Below are positions 48,459 to 59,206 of a stretch of 64,000 nt of DNA, in pieces. Source of the DNA: Picocystis sp. L7 (taxonomy: Eukaryota; Chlorophyta; Picocystophyceae; Picocystales; Picocystaceae); assembly GCA_020975725.1 (NCBI GenBank), contig QXJR01000013.1:372001-436000 (forward strand), written 5' to 3'. The notes beneath the pieces were generated by a model that saw only the letters and a list, made by a program, of their open reading frames with translations, ran no database searches and was not told the DNA's origin. The translations under genes were made by a program, and so were the position numbers. The first letter of the stretch is position 1; every line of letters begins with the position of its first letter.

Positions 48459-50261
48459 TCAAGGGGCCAAAGAACCAAAGAGCTTTTCGAACACAGCCCG
48501 GCTCTTCACCGAGCCGACCGTCCGCTTGCCTGCCCCGGCAATGGCGATATTTCCCAAAAGCTTCCTGCAATGATCCGAACGGTCTTCGTGGCTTGCTTCA
48601 ACTCCCTGCAGGGTCTTCTGATACTCCTTGTACAAGCCGGAAATAGTGGGATAAGCCCTCAGAATCGCCTCGGCGGTCTCCGGGCCGATTCCGGGGACCT
48701 GCAAGAGCGCAAGCCCAAACACCTGGGACACAGAAACGTCGCTTCGGTTGTTTTTGGATTCCTCGTCAAAGAGGTCGTAGGTGGGTAGAAGAGCAGACAC
48801 GTCGGATGGACCGGTCACCTTCCTGTACTTTCGCGAGAGGGAGTGGGTGAGCCTTCCCAGCAGACGCAAGGTCGTGTTGACATTGTCCGTGTGGTAGACC
48901 TTGAACCCATCACACACCGCCGTGGTGAAAGACGCCGTCTTCAGCGCTGCGGCCACCTCCATGCCATTGACATCGCCTTCGATCAGGTACATGGGACACC
49001 TCTGACCGCTACGTGCCATGAGGTGCTTTTGAAGGTCGTATCGTTTGCTCTTGATGCTGGAGAACAGGTCGTCCACCCGCTTGCGCTCCACCACAAAGTC
49101 GGCGATCCATTCTTTCCCGGTGTTCTTCTGTCTCAAGATCCATGTGGCATCGCCTTGGGGAAGGACCCTCAGTTCCGCCCGCACCCCCATGTTGGAGAAT
49201 TCTTCGATACGGGCCATCAGGGGATGTGATGCACAGTATTGCTCCCTTTGATCGATGAGCAGCACCAGCTCGTATCGGTCCAAACAGCGCTCTCCCTTCT
49301 GCAAGGGCGGGACACGCAGTTGCGTCTGCGAAGGGGACGCGGCTCCGCACAACATCCACTCGCTTCTCCTGCACTGCAGGCGATCCATCTCTTCCTGCAC
49401 CAGCTCTTCCTGCACGCGGCCATCCTGTCCGCTCCACCCTGCTTCCTCTGCTGCCTGTGCGAGGTGTCTTGGGTTGCCCACGTTGGGCGATTCGGAGGGA
49501 GCGGATCCCGTGGGGATCGATGCATCCATCACACCCCATGGAGGATCCTCGGGATTGCTTCGATGCTTGGTCCTTTGGCTCCCTCCCTCTTCGTTGTGGT
49601 TTTGCTTCCTTTTGGAGCTTCGTCCTATCGATGCTTGGGTGGTTCCGTCCGGCCTGAGTGCGTGCAATTGGGCGTCCAAGATCGCCGGGGGTGGTTCCTG
49701 CATGCCATCATCGTGGACGTTCCAGCCGCATCGACACAGTCCTGCTGCTTCGGCGGCAGCATGTAGCTTGCAGGCCACTTCCCATCCTTTTGGCGTGAGG
49801 CTGATTCTCCTGGGATTGCTCCACGCGGCCACGAGCGGGGGTTGTCCTTTGAGCATTTTGGAGAAGCCTTGCCATCCATCTGCATAGAAATTCCGGTTGG
49901 ATCCGGTTCTAGCGTTGCTTCCTTGGCTGTTGTTCCCGGTACCATGCCTGAAACGCGAAGCATCCGTTTTCGCGGGTGGCCTTTCGCAGAGATCTCCGAC
50001 TGTGGCCTCTTGCAGCAGTTGTGGTTTTCCCATGTGTGCGATTCCTTTGGTTTGGTTTCGATGCAGCACGACCAGCAGTGCGAAGTTTGCGCTACGAAAC
50101 CGGGGCACGTAGCCTCCTCTTGCTTTCCTCGCATCTTGTGTGTTTCTTCCCGTTCCTTCCGCTTCCACCTCTTCCCTGTGCATCTCCTCCATCCCCGGAT
50201 CGAAGCCTCGTTCGACTTCGCGTGTGTTTGTTTCCACCTCCACCTCCACCTCCACCTCCAT
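48459..50261 (-). CDS. MUS81: MUS81-type structure-specific endonuclease subunit
   Basis: The protein has about 600 residues from ATG 50261. MUS81 with EME1 cleaves branched DNA during recombination and fork rescue. The winged-helix region begins near residue 50 with GGYVPRFRSANFALLVVLHR and ends near 165 with SLTPKGWEVACKLHAAAEAA. The ERCC4 nuclease domain starts near 333 (LVLLIDQREQYC) and has the catalytic ERKRVDDL near 393 and the following YDLQKHLM. The C-terminal helix-hairpin-helix region has LALLQVPGIGPETAEAILRAYPT. The N-terminal hairpin domain usual in MUS81 is not visible before residue 50, so an upstream exon may be missing. The start region is a VE repeat coded by CACCTC units. 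Confidence 0.9.
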   Translation of the reverse strand: MEVEVEVEVETNTREVERGFDPGMEEMHREEVEAEGTGRNTQDARKARGGYVPRFRSANFALLVVLHRNQTKGIAHMGKPQLLQEATVGDLCERPPAKTDASRFRHGTGNNSQGSNARTGSNRNFYADGWQGFSKMLKGQPPLVAAWSNPRRISLTPKGWEVACKLHAAAEAAGLCRCGWNVHDDGMQEPPPAILDAQLHALRPDGTTQASIGRSSKRKQNHNEEGGSQRTKHRSNPEDPPWGVMDASIPTGSAPSESPNVGNPRHLAQAAEEAGWSGQDGRVQEELVQEEMDRLQCRRSEWMLCGAASPSQTQLRVPPLQKGERCLDRYELVLLIDQREQYCASHPLMARIEEFSNMGVRAELRVLPQGDATWILRQKNTGKEWIADFVVERKRVDDLFSSIKSKRYDLQKHLMARSGQRCPMYLIEGDVNGMEVAAALKTASFTTAVCDGFKVYHTDNVNTTLRLLGRLTHSLSRKYRKVTGPSDVSALLPTYDLFDEESKNNRSDVSVSQVFGLALLQVPGIGPETAEAILRAYPTISGLYKEYQKTLQGVEASHEDRSDHCRKLLGNIAIAGAGKRTVGSVKSRAVFEKLFGSLAP

Positions 50262-51312
50262 CGTCAACTGCAGGTCCGTCTTCGTGGTGGGGTTGGATCC
50301 CACCTCCCATCCCCACCCGTCTGGGTTTCGTTCCCAAGTGGACAAGGGGTTGGGATCGAGGGGTGAAAGGGGGGAGAAAGGGGGGAGAACCACCCCCTTC
50401 TCGGGTGGGGAGAGGGGATCCATCCAACCCATCCTTCCCAACGAAAGGACCACCACGGGGCAAGGGGACGAGGGAGCAGGAACCGAATGGGTCGGGTTCG
50501 CACCAGACCGGTCGTGGATGTGTCGAGAACACGTGCGAACGCAAAAACGAAACGCGTGGTCGCGATCCGAATGGATGGTCGAGACGGAACGGAAGAAAAG
50601 CTTGCTTCCGAACACGAGAGGGAGGAGAGACATGTGCCCGATGCGATGCAGGCTACCACCCACGACTCGTCCAAGCATGGGTCCCATTTTACCATGGACC
50701 ACGATTGCGTCTCACCCTCTTCCATCCATCCCATCGCATACCCTTCTCGTCCTCCTCATCGCCGCTCCGTTGGATCGAGGCACATGCACCACTCCGCCTG
50801 CTTCTCCCTCCATCCCTCTGTCCATCCCACTCCCAGACTTCGCCCACTCCCTCCTTCCCCCCATTGGGTGCTCTGTAGGATCGCCTCTCCCTTCGTCCCC
50901 TGTCTCCACCTGGAGGGGTTGGGTCGGCACCTGAGGCGGTCTTGTGGGCGTCCCACCTTCGCCACCGCCTCGCCACTGGTTGCGCGCACCCTTCGCGCGG
51001 TGGGAGGGATCGCCACCTGCTCCATCCATCCCCAAGACGAAACAGAGGTGTAATCCAAGGCGAAGGACGCTCGAGAACGACGGGATGAATCGATGGTGGG
51101 ACGTGCAACGGAAGTGGATGGGAAGGCATGGACAACACCTGTACAAGTGGATGCGTGGGAACCCAAGTGGAAACACGACATGCGGTGGACAAACCCATCG
51201 AAGGTACCTGTGGGTTGGAAAGACGCCTGGGATCCCTACGAATCTCAGCCAAACCTTTCGAAGGACGGATGGAAACCACACGTGGAAGAAGGTGGGAACA
51301 GAGGCTCACCCC
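50262..51312. promoter_or_regulatory. Divergent upstream region of MUS81 and the J-protein gene
   Basis: About 1.05 kb shared by two divergently transcribed genes. It includes G and C runs near 50360-50460, a pyrimidine-rich block at 50780-50860 and GGATCC sites. Open frames here lack domains. The J-protein frame is open through 50944-51312, so part of it could be a longer presequence. Confidence 0.4.
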
Positions 51313-52296
51313 ATGCGTAGCTTCGCATCCTCCTCCTCCTCTTCCAACCGAACGAAGGTCAAGGATTACTACGAGTTGCTCGGCGTGCCCAGGGACGCGT
51401 CCGATTCGCAGATCAAGCGCTCGTACTACGCGCTGGCGAAAAAGTACCATCCAGACACCAACAAAGGGGATCCAGAAGCCGAAGCCCGGTTCCAAGAAGT
51501 GCAGAAGGCGTACGAGACGCTGAGAGACAAGCAGAAACGATCGACGTACGATCAGATGGGACACGAAGCGTACGAACACGTCGAAAAAGGAGGCGGAGGA
51601 AACTACGATCCGTCCGAAGGTGCTGGTGGTGGTGGACCCTACGGTGGATTCGAAGGATACGGAGGGTTCCAAGGATTCGGTGGATTTGGGGGAGCCACAG
51701 CTGGAGGAGCCATGAATCTGGACGACATATTCGAATCGTTCTTTGGAGGCGCAGGGTTCTCCGCTAGGAGGAGAGCGCCCGACTTGAGGATGCAGCTCAC
51801 CATCTCGTTCATGGAAGCTGCCAAGGGGACCACCAAGAGCATCGTCATCGGTGGACAAGCAGGCATGCCCGACAGAAAGACCGTGGATATCTCCATTCCA
51901 CCAGGGGTGGATCAAGGACAGCAATTGCGAGTCGCCGGGGAAGGGATTCGTGCCAAAGGTTTGGAACCAGGGAATCTGCTGGTCCTGCTGAGAGTCATGC
52001 CCGATCCCGTTTTCCGAAGGGAAGGTGCGAACATTCATGTCAATACCACCATAGATATGGTCGCGGCGGCCCTTGGGACAGAAGTGAAAGTACCCACGCT
52101 AGACGGGGAAGTCGAGCTGAAAGTTCCTCCGGGCACTCAGCCTGATCACCGTATGATCATGCGGGGCAAAGGAATAAAGAGTCCACAGTTCGGTCTACTC
52201 GGGGATCAAGTGGTACATGTGAAGGTATCCATCCCGAAGAAGCTGACGGAGAAAGAAAAAGATCTCCTGCGGCAGTTTGCATCTGCAAGGACCTAG
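51313..52296 (+). CDS. DnaJ/Hsp40 co-chaperone lacking the zinc finger, probably organellar
   Basis: The protein has 327 residues from ATG 51313. The J domain is at about 17-80 with HPD at 46-48, the loop that stimulates Hsp70 ATPase. A G/F-rich linker at about 93-140 follows, then the C-terminal substrate-binding domains ([20 protein letters not shown], then [17 protein letters not shown]). The four CXXCXGXG zinc-finger repeats of type A DnaJ are absent, and [12 protein letters not shown] directly bridges the place where they would lie. [10 protein letters not shown] at the N-terminus resembles a mitochondrial cleavage site. The frame is open upstream with many R and K residues, so a longer presequence from an earlier ATG is possible. 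Confidence 0.9.
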   Translation: MRSFASSSSSSNRTKVKDYYELLGVPRDASDSQIKRSYYALAKKYHPDTNKGDPEAEARFQEVQKAYETLRDKQKRSTYDQMGHEAYEHVEKGGGGNYDPSEGAGGGGPYGGFEGYGGFQGFGGFGGATAGGAMNLDDIFESFFGGAGFSARRRAPDLRMQLTISFMEAAKGTTKSIVIGGQAGMPDRKTVDISIPPGVDQGQQLRVAGEGIRAKGLEPGNLLVLLRVMPDPVFRREGANIHVNTTIDMVAAALGTEVKVPTLDGEVELKVPPGTQPDHRMIMRGKGIKSPQFGLLGDQVVHVKVSIPKKLTEKEKDLLRQFASART

Positions 52297-52489
52297 TTCC
52301 GACTCCCGTACCTGTTGTGTGATGCGAGGTAGAAATCCACCAGGGTGTGTGCGCTCCGCAAATGCAAAGGTCGATTCTAATAAAGGCATCCCTCGATCGG
52401 ACACGATGGAAATTGATCTATTGCATCTTCTCATTGCATGCCGTTGCCGAGGAAAGAGACAACCAGGATCACCGATCGCAATCCGTCGA

Positions 52490-52891
52490 TCACATCTCCT
52501 GCTGCTGAGGTGGGGTCGTGGGTGGTGGGGCGTGGAAGTTGACAACTCCCCTCTTCTTGATCTCCGCCGCTTCCTGGCAGGTGGCCAAGCACATGCACCA
52601 GAAGTACACGCAGAAATCGCTGCAAGGTTCTTCGCGGATGCTGAACCTCTTGCGGATCTCCTTTCGCATGGACGGACCCCAGCAGCAGCAGGGCACACAG
52701 CAGAGACAGTAGTATACGAAGCATGGAACGCAGCATCCTCCTCCGAAGACTTTGTCGTACGTTTCCCCGAACAGGACGCAAGGGCACCAGAACCCCAGGC
52801 AACAGGTCGGACAATCGGAAAAGCATCCGCAGAGTCCTTGCATGAACCCTGGGTTTGCCATGGATTTCGTGACTCCGGGCGAATCGGCCAT
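52490..52891 (-). CDS. PLAC8-family cysteine-rich protein
   Basis: The protein has 133 residues from ATG 52891. PLAC8, cornifelin and plant PCR/FWL proteins share this short cysteine-rich fold and affect metal resistance, cell size or membrane processes. The pattern is typical: GLCGCFSDCPTCCLGFWCPC, then a cysteine-dense hydrophobic segment (CCVPCFVYYCLCCVPCCC). It ends with RKEIRKRFSIREEPCSDFC and CLATCQEAAEIKKRG. The tail is proline and glutamine rich. The frame also opens three codons further with a GTG, which is not a likely start in a eukaryote. Confidence 0.9.
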   Translation of the reverse strand: MADSPGVTKSMANPGFMQGLCGCFSDCPTCCLGFWCPCVLFGETYDKVFGGGCCVPCFVYYCLCCVPCCCWGPSMRKEIRKRFSIREEPCSDFCVYFWCMCLATCQEAAEIKKRGVVNFHAPPPTTPPQQQEM

Positions 52892-54576
52892 TTCGTTCAC
52901 GCGTTCTCAGTGCCTTCGCCTCGTCGTTTTTCCACAAGTAACGCAGCGATCCGTGGTCCTTCGCGCGGGTCTGTTCTTTTCGCGCACGCGTGCGTTTTCT
53001 ACGCTTGGCAAGCGCGCGGACGTGCACGTGCACCGACAAATCGGTTCGTTCTGTTTCGGCTTGAATTGGGGGAATGGTTACGTGTCCTTGGATCGTTGGC
53101 CGTTTACCAAGGATGGGAAAGGAGCGACCTTCCCTTTCGGATCGATGGGATGGGGTCGGTTGAACCCGAGACCCTGCCCTGGAATGGTGGGACGAGAGAT
53201 GGGTTAATGGTGCAAGAGTGGGGATACGTGTCGGATCGGGGCGCGGGAGGGACCTCCTGTCCCGTACGATGGGTGCCAGCGAAGACGGGAGGTCGATTGG
53301 ACGGTGGAGATGATGAGATGGTCCCCCACTGGGGCGGGGGAGGACAGGCTGGTTTCCACCCCCCCCCTCCGTGGGGTCGAAGTTTGGGGTCGCCCTTCCC
53401 TCCCACTCCGTCCCTCTCGTTCTCTCTTTCTCTCTCGTGGTGGGTGGGTGCCTCGACCAGGTCGATGGGACCTTGCAGGGTCCAAACCCCTCTCCTTGCA
53501 CATTCCCATGTCCAAACGGACAGGCCTGGTGAAAGGGGATAGGGGAACCACAGGGAGGTTCGTGGCATCCATAGGAAACATCGACCAGACAGACAGCAGG
53601 ACGAATGGCAACGAATCATATCATCAGGGGAACAAGGGAAACCGCACCCCGGACGGAGGTCGAGACGAAGGATTGCCAAGAATCCATGCATCCGTGGAGA
53701 AGATCCCTGCGGACACGAACTGGGAGACCGTGACTGGATGAATGAGAACACGCGGGTGCTGGAACCAAAGGGGGCATTGAGAAGGTGCAACTTATCGATC
53801 GAGTTCGACGTCCAAGGTTGGACGGGCGCACCGACGGACAACAGAGATAGACCAACGATCTGATTGCAGGGTCCTCCCAAACATGAGGCACCAGCTGCAT
53901 CCAAAGAACGGAGAAATCGCAGTTTATGCGAAGGTGAAGAGATGGACACGACAATCTGTGAACCATTGAAGTGAAGCAGCGGAACGGACGAATCAGCTCC
54001 TTCGGTACTCGCTCGTCTGGACCTTGCCAACCCGTAGGAATCGGCGCATCCAAACAATGGCGAGGGTGTTCGAAATGTTCTCTTGTGATCCTCGTGGCTC
54101 TACCACAGGTGCACAACGCGCAAGCAGTGAAGATGCTGCACGTGTTACGTGAAGATTGGAAGGGCATTTGATCCACATCTTATCGCTTGGCACAACGAAA
54201 CTCGTGAAAGGATGAGATGGCACGTGGTGGTATCGAGGGACAGAACAGCTCCGTCTGCAGTCAAAAATACACATTCCAAACCTCACAAACTGGTAGGCTG
54301 TGCTCCTTACTTTAGCGCACCTTTCATAAAAATTCCTCACGGCTGCGCTCGCCCTTTGGGTTCTCCTGGACTATGCGTTGATTAGTTGATAGGGGTGTGC
54401 AGTGGCACAGAAAACACTCCTTGCGATTGGTAAAATCACCTTGTGCGGAAGAGCCAATACAGGTAGGGAGACTTAGAAGCGTGAAGGACAGGCGCTTAGA
54501 GTCACAGGCACAGACCACCTCGAAATGTTGACGGAATTGCATTAAACAAAGTGCGCCATGTGATGGCCAAAGGTAC
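52892..54576. other. Spacer, no supported gene
   Basis: About 1.7 kb. 52900-53500 is the skewed type, with a C run at 53360 and a TCTC-rich block at 53400-53440, and probably holds the PLAC8 promoter. 53600-54570 is more even in composition and has several frames of 100-190 codons on the minus strand starting at non-ATG codons. None has a domain. A gene with introns or a non-coding RNA cannot be excluded. Confidence 0.3.
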
Positions 54577-55170
54577 CTACATAGCAGGAGTCGTGGGTTT
54601 CGTATTCTTGTTCGGAGGCTTGGAAGGGATGGTTGAACGCCGTGGTTGGCTGCTTGCGTCGTTATTGCTGTACTTGATTTCCTCCAGATAACCAAAGTCG
54701 CTCATGGAGCTCAATCTGAGAGCAAGGCGCTTGTAAGCCAGGTACATGGCAAACACCTGGAGAACGATGTTGAGAACAGTGAGGACGATTGCCACCATCC
54801 AGTACGATTCCCAGAATTCTTTGAGCTCTTGGGCATTCTTCTCATCGTTCGATATATCTTCCAGCCTCCTGGAAAGCCAAGGGAACCCTCGGATTGCAAT
54901 CATGAGCACGGTGGCGGCTTCGACCAGGAGGATGATAAAAGTTGCCACAAGGAAGACATACAGGGCCGAGAACGACCCAGTCCTGGAGGTGGATGCCCAA
55001 CATCCGACCAGGGCCACAGCGATGATGGCTATACCGCTGAGAATCAGTGCAAGCGACGTGTCTGCCCATCCTCCGGCCGAAGCATTTTGAGCTCCCAGTA
55101 CGATGACGAAGATTCCGAATGTGGTGGTGAGAGCGCTGGATACGAACAGCACCTTTGAATTTTCCACCAT
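54577..55170 (-). CDS. Tetraspanin-like four-span membrane protein
   Basis: The protein has 197 residues from ATG 55170. Four hydrophobic spans are seen at about residues 7-28, 40-60, 69-95 and 121-145. A small first loop and a larger charged loop (about 96-120) between spans three and four match the tetraspanin layout. The diagnostic CCG motif of the large loop is absent and the loop is short, so this is an atypical member or an unrelated four-span protein. The C-terminal tail is cytosolic, serine and proline rich. Confidence 0.6.
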   Translation of the reverse strand: MVENSKVLFVSSALTTTFGIFVIVLGAQNASAGGWADTSLALILSGIAIIAVALVGCWASTSRTGSFSALYVFLVATFIILLVEAATVLMIAIRGFPWLSRRLEDISNDEKNAQELKEFWESYWMVAIVLTVLNIVLQVFAMYLAYKRLALRLSSMSDFGYLEEIKYSNNDASSQPRRSTIPSKPPNKNTKPTTPAM

Positions 55171-56243
55171 GGTAAATGCTGTTCTTGCGCAGTTCCTGCT
55201 GTTGTCTCGTTCTCTCTCCGCCCGTGCGGTGGTTCAATCTTACGTGGTTGTGGTTGTGTTGGGTCCCTGGCGACGTGGAACGTCCAGTCTTGCGTGTGCG
55301 TTTGTGTTTGGCTCCGTTCTCTCGTCTTGGGTCGTTGGTTCCGCATCCTTGGGTCTGTCCTGTGTCTTTCTGGACGGGGTGGGGGTGGTGATTGTAGCCA
55401 TCCTGCACGTGGATGGCCTCTTCCTGGACGGATTTCACGTGTAGGACCCACGGGTGTCTTTTGGTTTCTTTCCTTTCCCTCTCTCTCCCCCTCTCTCTCC
55501 TGATGCCAACGGTGGGTGTTGGACATGGGAAGGGAGGATCCCTCCTTCATCTGTCCCAGTCCTGTCCTGGACGGACGGATGGATGGATGGATGGATCCTA
55601 GGGAGACCCTCGACGTCCAGGGTCGTCCTGCCATCCACACCCTCCACGCCTGACCCGATCATTCCCCCGGTTCCACCTTCCTTTCGAAACCGGGTCGCGT
55701 TCCTTTCGAAAGGGAAGCGGGAGATACGGTCCATTCGGTGGGATCATGTCCCTGCTGGACCCTCGTGGACTCACGAAACGAACATCCACGTGCGCGTGGT
55801 TCCCACGTGTCCTTCGACGCTTCTTCCACTGCAACAACAAGCCTCGAAACACGTCCTGCAGCCATCCCATGCATCCCATGCAAGCACCTGCACCTGCACC
55901 AACGAACCTACGCCACGAACCACACGGACCAACCTGATGCTGCTGCGGTTCGTGGTCGTGGTGGTGGTCGCGCACGTGGCGAAGCGCCTCGACAACCCGC
56001 ACCAACCTCCCGCACGTGCATGCGTCGCCTTCTGCACGGCTGCGTGAACACGTGCTTTCCCAATGGCCGACCTCGGCACGTCGCCATCATCGGCTCCTTC
56101 GATCCTGGCGGCGAAGTTCCGCGTCGTGAACACGCACGCGTCGGTGTTGCGCCGATCTCGCGGCGCTGTTCCCGCACACGTGCTCGTGTTGGTGCGCAAG
56201 CACGGTCCCACGCGACGTCCGTGCTCTCAGGATCGCGTGAAAG
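55171..56243. promoter_or_regulatory. Divergent upstream region of the tetraspanin-like and YqgF-like genes
   Basis: About 1.07 kb. It contains a GGAT/GGAC simple repeat at 55571-55596, pyrimidine-rich blocks at 55470-55500 and an inverted CCTTTCGAAAGG near 55700. Frames on both strands near 55.9-56.2 kb are R/T/H-rich and look like read-through. Confidence 0.35.
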
Positions 56244-57083
56244 ATGCAAAGCACGCGCGTGACGACGTCCAAAGCAGCGAGGCGGAAGACGAACGACACA
56301 CGCGCCGGGAAAAGGAGCACGAAAACAGCGCACGAGGGAATCCAAGTCGCACGTCGGCGTCTCGAAACGTGGACACGTGGACGTATCTACGTCCAAGGAG
56401 AAGAAGGAGAAGGAGGGACACAGACCGAGACCGTGGTGGAAAGGCGTCCTCCTCTGTGTGTGATTGGCGTCGACCTAGGACGAAGAAAGACAGGATTGGC
56501 AGTCAGCCGAGGAGGATTTGCACCGAGGCCTCTCGCAGTGGTGCGTGAACCTGGATGGATAGCACTGGCCAAAAGAATCGTGGTCGAAGCCAAGAAACAA
56601 GAAGCCACACTCCTGGTCGTCGGACTGCCACAACCTGCACCGAAACTGGACTGGACAGACAACGCCAACCAAGCGGACAATGGAGCCATTGGATTTCACA
56701 CCCATCAAGCCAGAGACAGCGGATCGCAACAGAACCGTGCGGGTCGATCCAAAAACACGTCGCAAGCGTCCTACTGCAAGAAATTCGCGCACTGCCTGGC
56801 TCAGGAATCAAGGGATGCAGGAATGCTGGTGTACCTGGTCGATGAACGATACACCTCGCTGGATGCGAGCTCTAGGATGCTCGTGAACGGGAGGAAAAGC
56901 GCGTACATACAAGATACGTTGGACGCGGCTGCAGCAGCCATCATCGTGGAGCGGTACTTTGAAAATCCAGACGCTGCCATTCCGGTAGGGAGGGCCAAAA
57001 AGGTGGGAAAAGAAACTCGAGAGACGAGTGCTCTAACGGGTGCTTCAGGGACGCAAGAAACGCACCTCGATAAAACCCAATGA
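56244..57083 (+). CDS. YqgF/RuvX-type RNase H-fold nuclease, probably organellar
   Basis: The protein has 279 residues from ATG 56244. Bacterial YqgF/RuvX is a putative Holliday-junction resolvase also linked to 16S rRNA processing. The catalytic plan is present: GVDLGRRKTGLAVS with Asp77, LLVVGLP near 124, VDERYTS near 199 and DTLDAAAAAIIVERYF near 224. About 35 extra residues, rich in Q, S and N, separate VVGLP from the helix before DERYTS, longer than in bacteria. The first 65 residues are strongly basic (RVTTSKAARRKTND), consistent with a plastid or mitochondrial targeting peptide. The last 40 residues are a polar tail. Confidence 0.85.
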   Translation: MQSTRVTTSKAARRKTNDTRAGKRSTKTAHEGIQVARRRLETWTRGRIYVQGEEGEGGTQTETVVERRPPLCVIGVDLGRRKTGLAVSRGGFAPRPLAVVREPGWIALAKRIVVEAKKQEATLLVVGLPQPAPKLDWTDNANQADNGAIGFHTHQARDSGSQQNRAGRSKNTSQASYCKKFAHCLAQESRDAGMLVYLVDERYTSLDASSRMLVNGRKSAYIQDTLDAAAAAIIVERYFENPDAAIPVGRAKKVGKETRETSALTGASGTQETHLDKTQ

Positions 57084-58162
57084 CATGCTGCACTTGCACC
57101 TCTTCCCACGAAGCCTTGTTCTTAGTCTGCGCTTTTGCTGGGTTCCCATCGTGTCCCCATCAAGAATGAACTTTCCCCCGGGTAGCGGATCATCGTTTAC
57201 CGAAAAGGAATGCTTCACAATTCTACGAGATCAGCTGTGGTCTTGACGCTGATTCGAATTGCAAGACGAATTTATGCGTGAACAACTGTATGTCCCTTTT
57301 CTCCAGCATGCCTCAGCTGGACAAAAACTTGCGCACATGAGTGGGAGTTCCAGTTTTTGCCTGGTGGGATCAGGCAATGGGCCTTGGCCTTCGGGCTGAC
57401 ATTCCTGGGAGCGGTAGATTGTTTGATCCTTTCCAGCGAACAAAGAAGGAGCTCGTGTATATGAATAGGATCCGGACAAATACAGGGAACCAAGGAAACC
57501 GATTGATTCATGGATTTTTGTACTCTGCGCAGGTCGTGTTTGTACGGCCTGGAAATCGCGGAGCACATGCCATCGCAACTTCGTGCAAGGTCATGCATCC
57601 ATGAGCCACGCCTCTAGGATTGTGAGAATGCTCCCATGTTTCGATCGTGTGCACGTATCATGCAATTTCCATGCATCCTTTTGACCCTGTTGTCCTTGCT
57701 GATTCCGCGCTTGCAAAGCAAGTCGCGGTGTGTCCTGGGACTTCTTCCCGCATCGCGTTCTGTTGTAATTGCCCAACCTCGTCTTTGTTTCCTCGCTTCC
57801 GGTGCCTGATACTCCGTTCTGTTCGCTCGTTGACCATCGCTTCCACCCAGGGATGATGTGGTGGTATCTCTGGTCATCTTCAAACCATGTCCTGGATGTA
57901 CCCAAAGGGGGGCATTCGGGCTCTTCTTGTTCCTACCTGCCCCCCTTTTTGGGTAGGGGATCCGTGGTACGGTTCCGATCGGCTTCTGCCCCTTCTTTTC
58001 CTTTCACCCGCGGAAGAGAAGGGAAGATTTCCGGGTTCGAACCCGCCAGCTCGTTCCGATCAGACCCGGATCCCGTCCCTTTGATGGACGGACGAGGGAA
58101 GGTTTGGGTTGAACGCGTGAGTGGTCACACAAGTCGATGCCAACGCAGTTGATCACACTTGC
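57084..58162. other. Spacer before the ZIP gene
   Basis: About 1.08 kb with mixed composition. Frames of 90-115 codons occur on both strands at 57230-57600, with no domain and no consistent reading. 57900-58000 has the G/C-run type seen upstream of genes. Confidence 0.35.
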
Positions 58163-59206
58163 ATGCGGACTTGGATCCGAAACATCCGCCACCTGGATCG
58201 AATTTGCGACACCGGAAAGGAACACTTTGTGATACGTGCAGCCGCTGCACGGAAGGACGGATCCAGGAAACGAAAGGTGACTGCACGTGCCCAGATGGTG
58301 CACCATTCGCTGGCCGCACCGCTTGCACTCACCAGCTTGGGAGCGCTCGGCACTGCGGCAGGTGGAGCAATGGTGACGCTGCCGAAAGCACCTGGGTGGA
58401 AGGAATTAGGAATCGTGCAGGCAGTGGCTGCAGGGATGATGCTCAGCATTTCCTTCCTCGACCTCATGCCGGAAGCCATGCAACAAATTGGGTTTCTGGA
58501 CGCCAATGTCTGCTTCTTTGGAGGAGTACTCTTCTTTGCTCTCATTTCGAAATTGGTTCCGGAACCGGAAGTAGGATGGATCAGTGCAGCTGAAACCTTG
58601 CCGGAAGAGGAAGAGACAGGTAATCCTGGGGGAAAGCCTAGAGACCCTGCGTCCGAAATTGGGATCAGACACCGTAAGAAGCCGGAGAGCAATGGACATC
58701 AGCAAGCAAAAAAGGGAGTGCATAAAAAAGTCGAGGAGAGACAGAGGCAAGACGCGCTTCTAAGCGGCCTGATTACGGCCCTGGGAATTGCCATCCACAA
58801 TTTTCCAGAAGGCATCGCCGTCTTTCTTGCATCTCTGAAAGATGCCAAGCTTGGACTCAGCCTAGCGGTGGCAATTGCATTACACAACATTCCAGAAGGA
58901 ATCGCCGTTGCCATGCCAGTTTATTTTTCTACCAAATCTCGATGGAAAGCCTTTGGTCTTGCTCTTTTGTCAGGCCTGGCAGAGCCAGTGGCAGTCATTG
59001 TGGTAGGCCTCGCGTTTCCACTTCAGATGAACACGTACACGGTCGAACGGATGATCGCAGGGGTCGCTGGGATCATGGCATATCTGTCTCTGCATGAACT
59101 TCTTCCACTCTCTTTCACGCACGCAGGTAGGGAACGTACAGTGTGGGCACTTATAGCTGGAATGATGATTATGTCGTTTTCCCTTTATTGGTTGGAGAAT
59201 GCATGA
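58163..59206 (+). CDS. ZIP-family divalent metal transporter (ZupT/GufA type)
   Basis: The protein has 347 residues from ATG 58163; an internal ATG at 58295 (MVHHSLAAPLALTSLG) begins directly before the first span and could be used instead. ZIP proteins move Zn or Fe into the cytosol from outside or from compartments. The metal-site helices carry HNFPEGIAV near residue 212 and HNIPEGIAV near 241, the hallmark of the GufA/ZTP29-like subgroup. Eight hydrophobic spans can be drawn. A charged loop at about 145-195, rich in E, K and R, separates span three from four. The N-terminal 45 residues are basic and could be a targeting peptide. The frame extends upstream to a GTG at 58121, which is not needed. 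Confidence 0.93.
   Translation: MRTWIRNIRHLDRICDTGKEHFVIRAAAARKDGSRKRKVTARAQMVHHSLAAPLALTSLGALGTAAGGAMVTLPKAPGWKELGIVQAVAAGMMLSISFLDLMPEAMQQIGFLDANVCFFGGVLFFALISKLVPEPEVGWISAAETLPEEEETGNPGGKPRDPASEIGIRHRKKPESNGHQQAKKGVHKKVEERQRQDALLSGLITALGIAIHNFPEGIAVFLASLKDAKLGLSLAVAIALHNIPEGIAVAMPVYFSTKSRWKAFGLALLSGLAEPVAVIVVGLAFPLQMNTYTVERMIAGVAGIMAYLSLHELLPLSFTHAGRERTVWALIAGMMIMSFSLYWLENA

Noticed and set aside
49009-49887. Frames on both strands inside MUS81
   Set aside because: Shadows of the MUS81 coding sequence in other frames.
53616-54176. Minus-strand frame of 186 codons
   Set aside because: Begins at a non-ATG codon, has no domain and overlaps other equally long frames.
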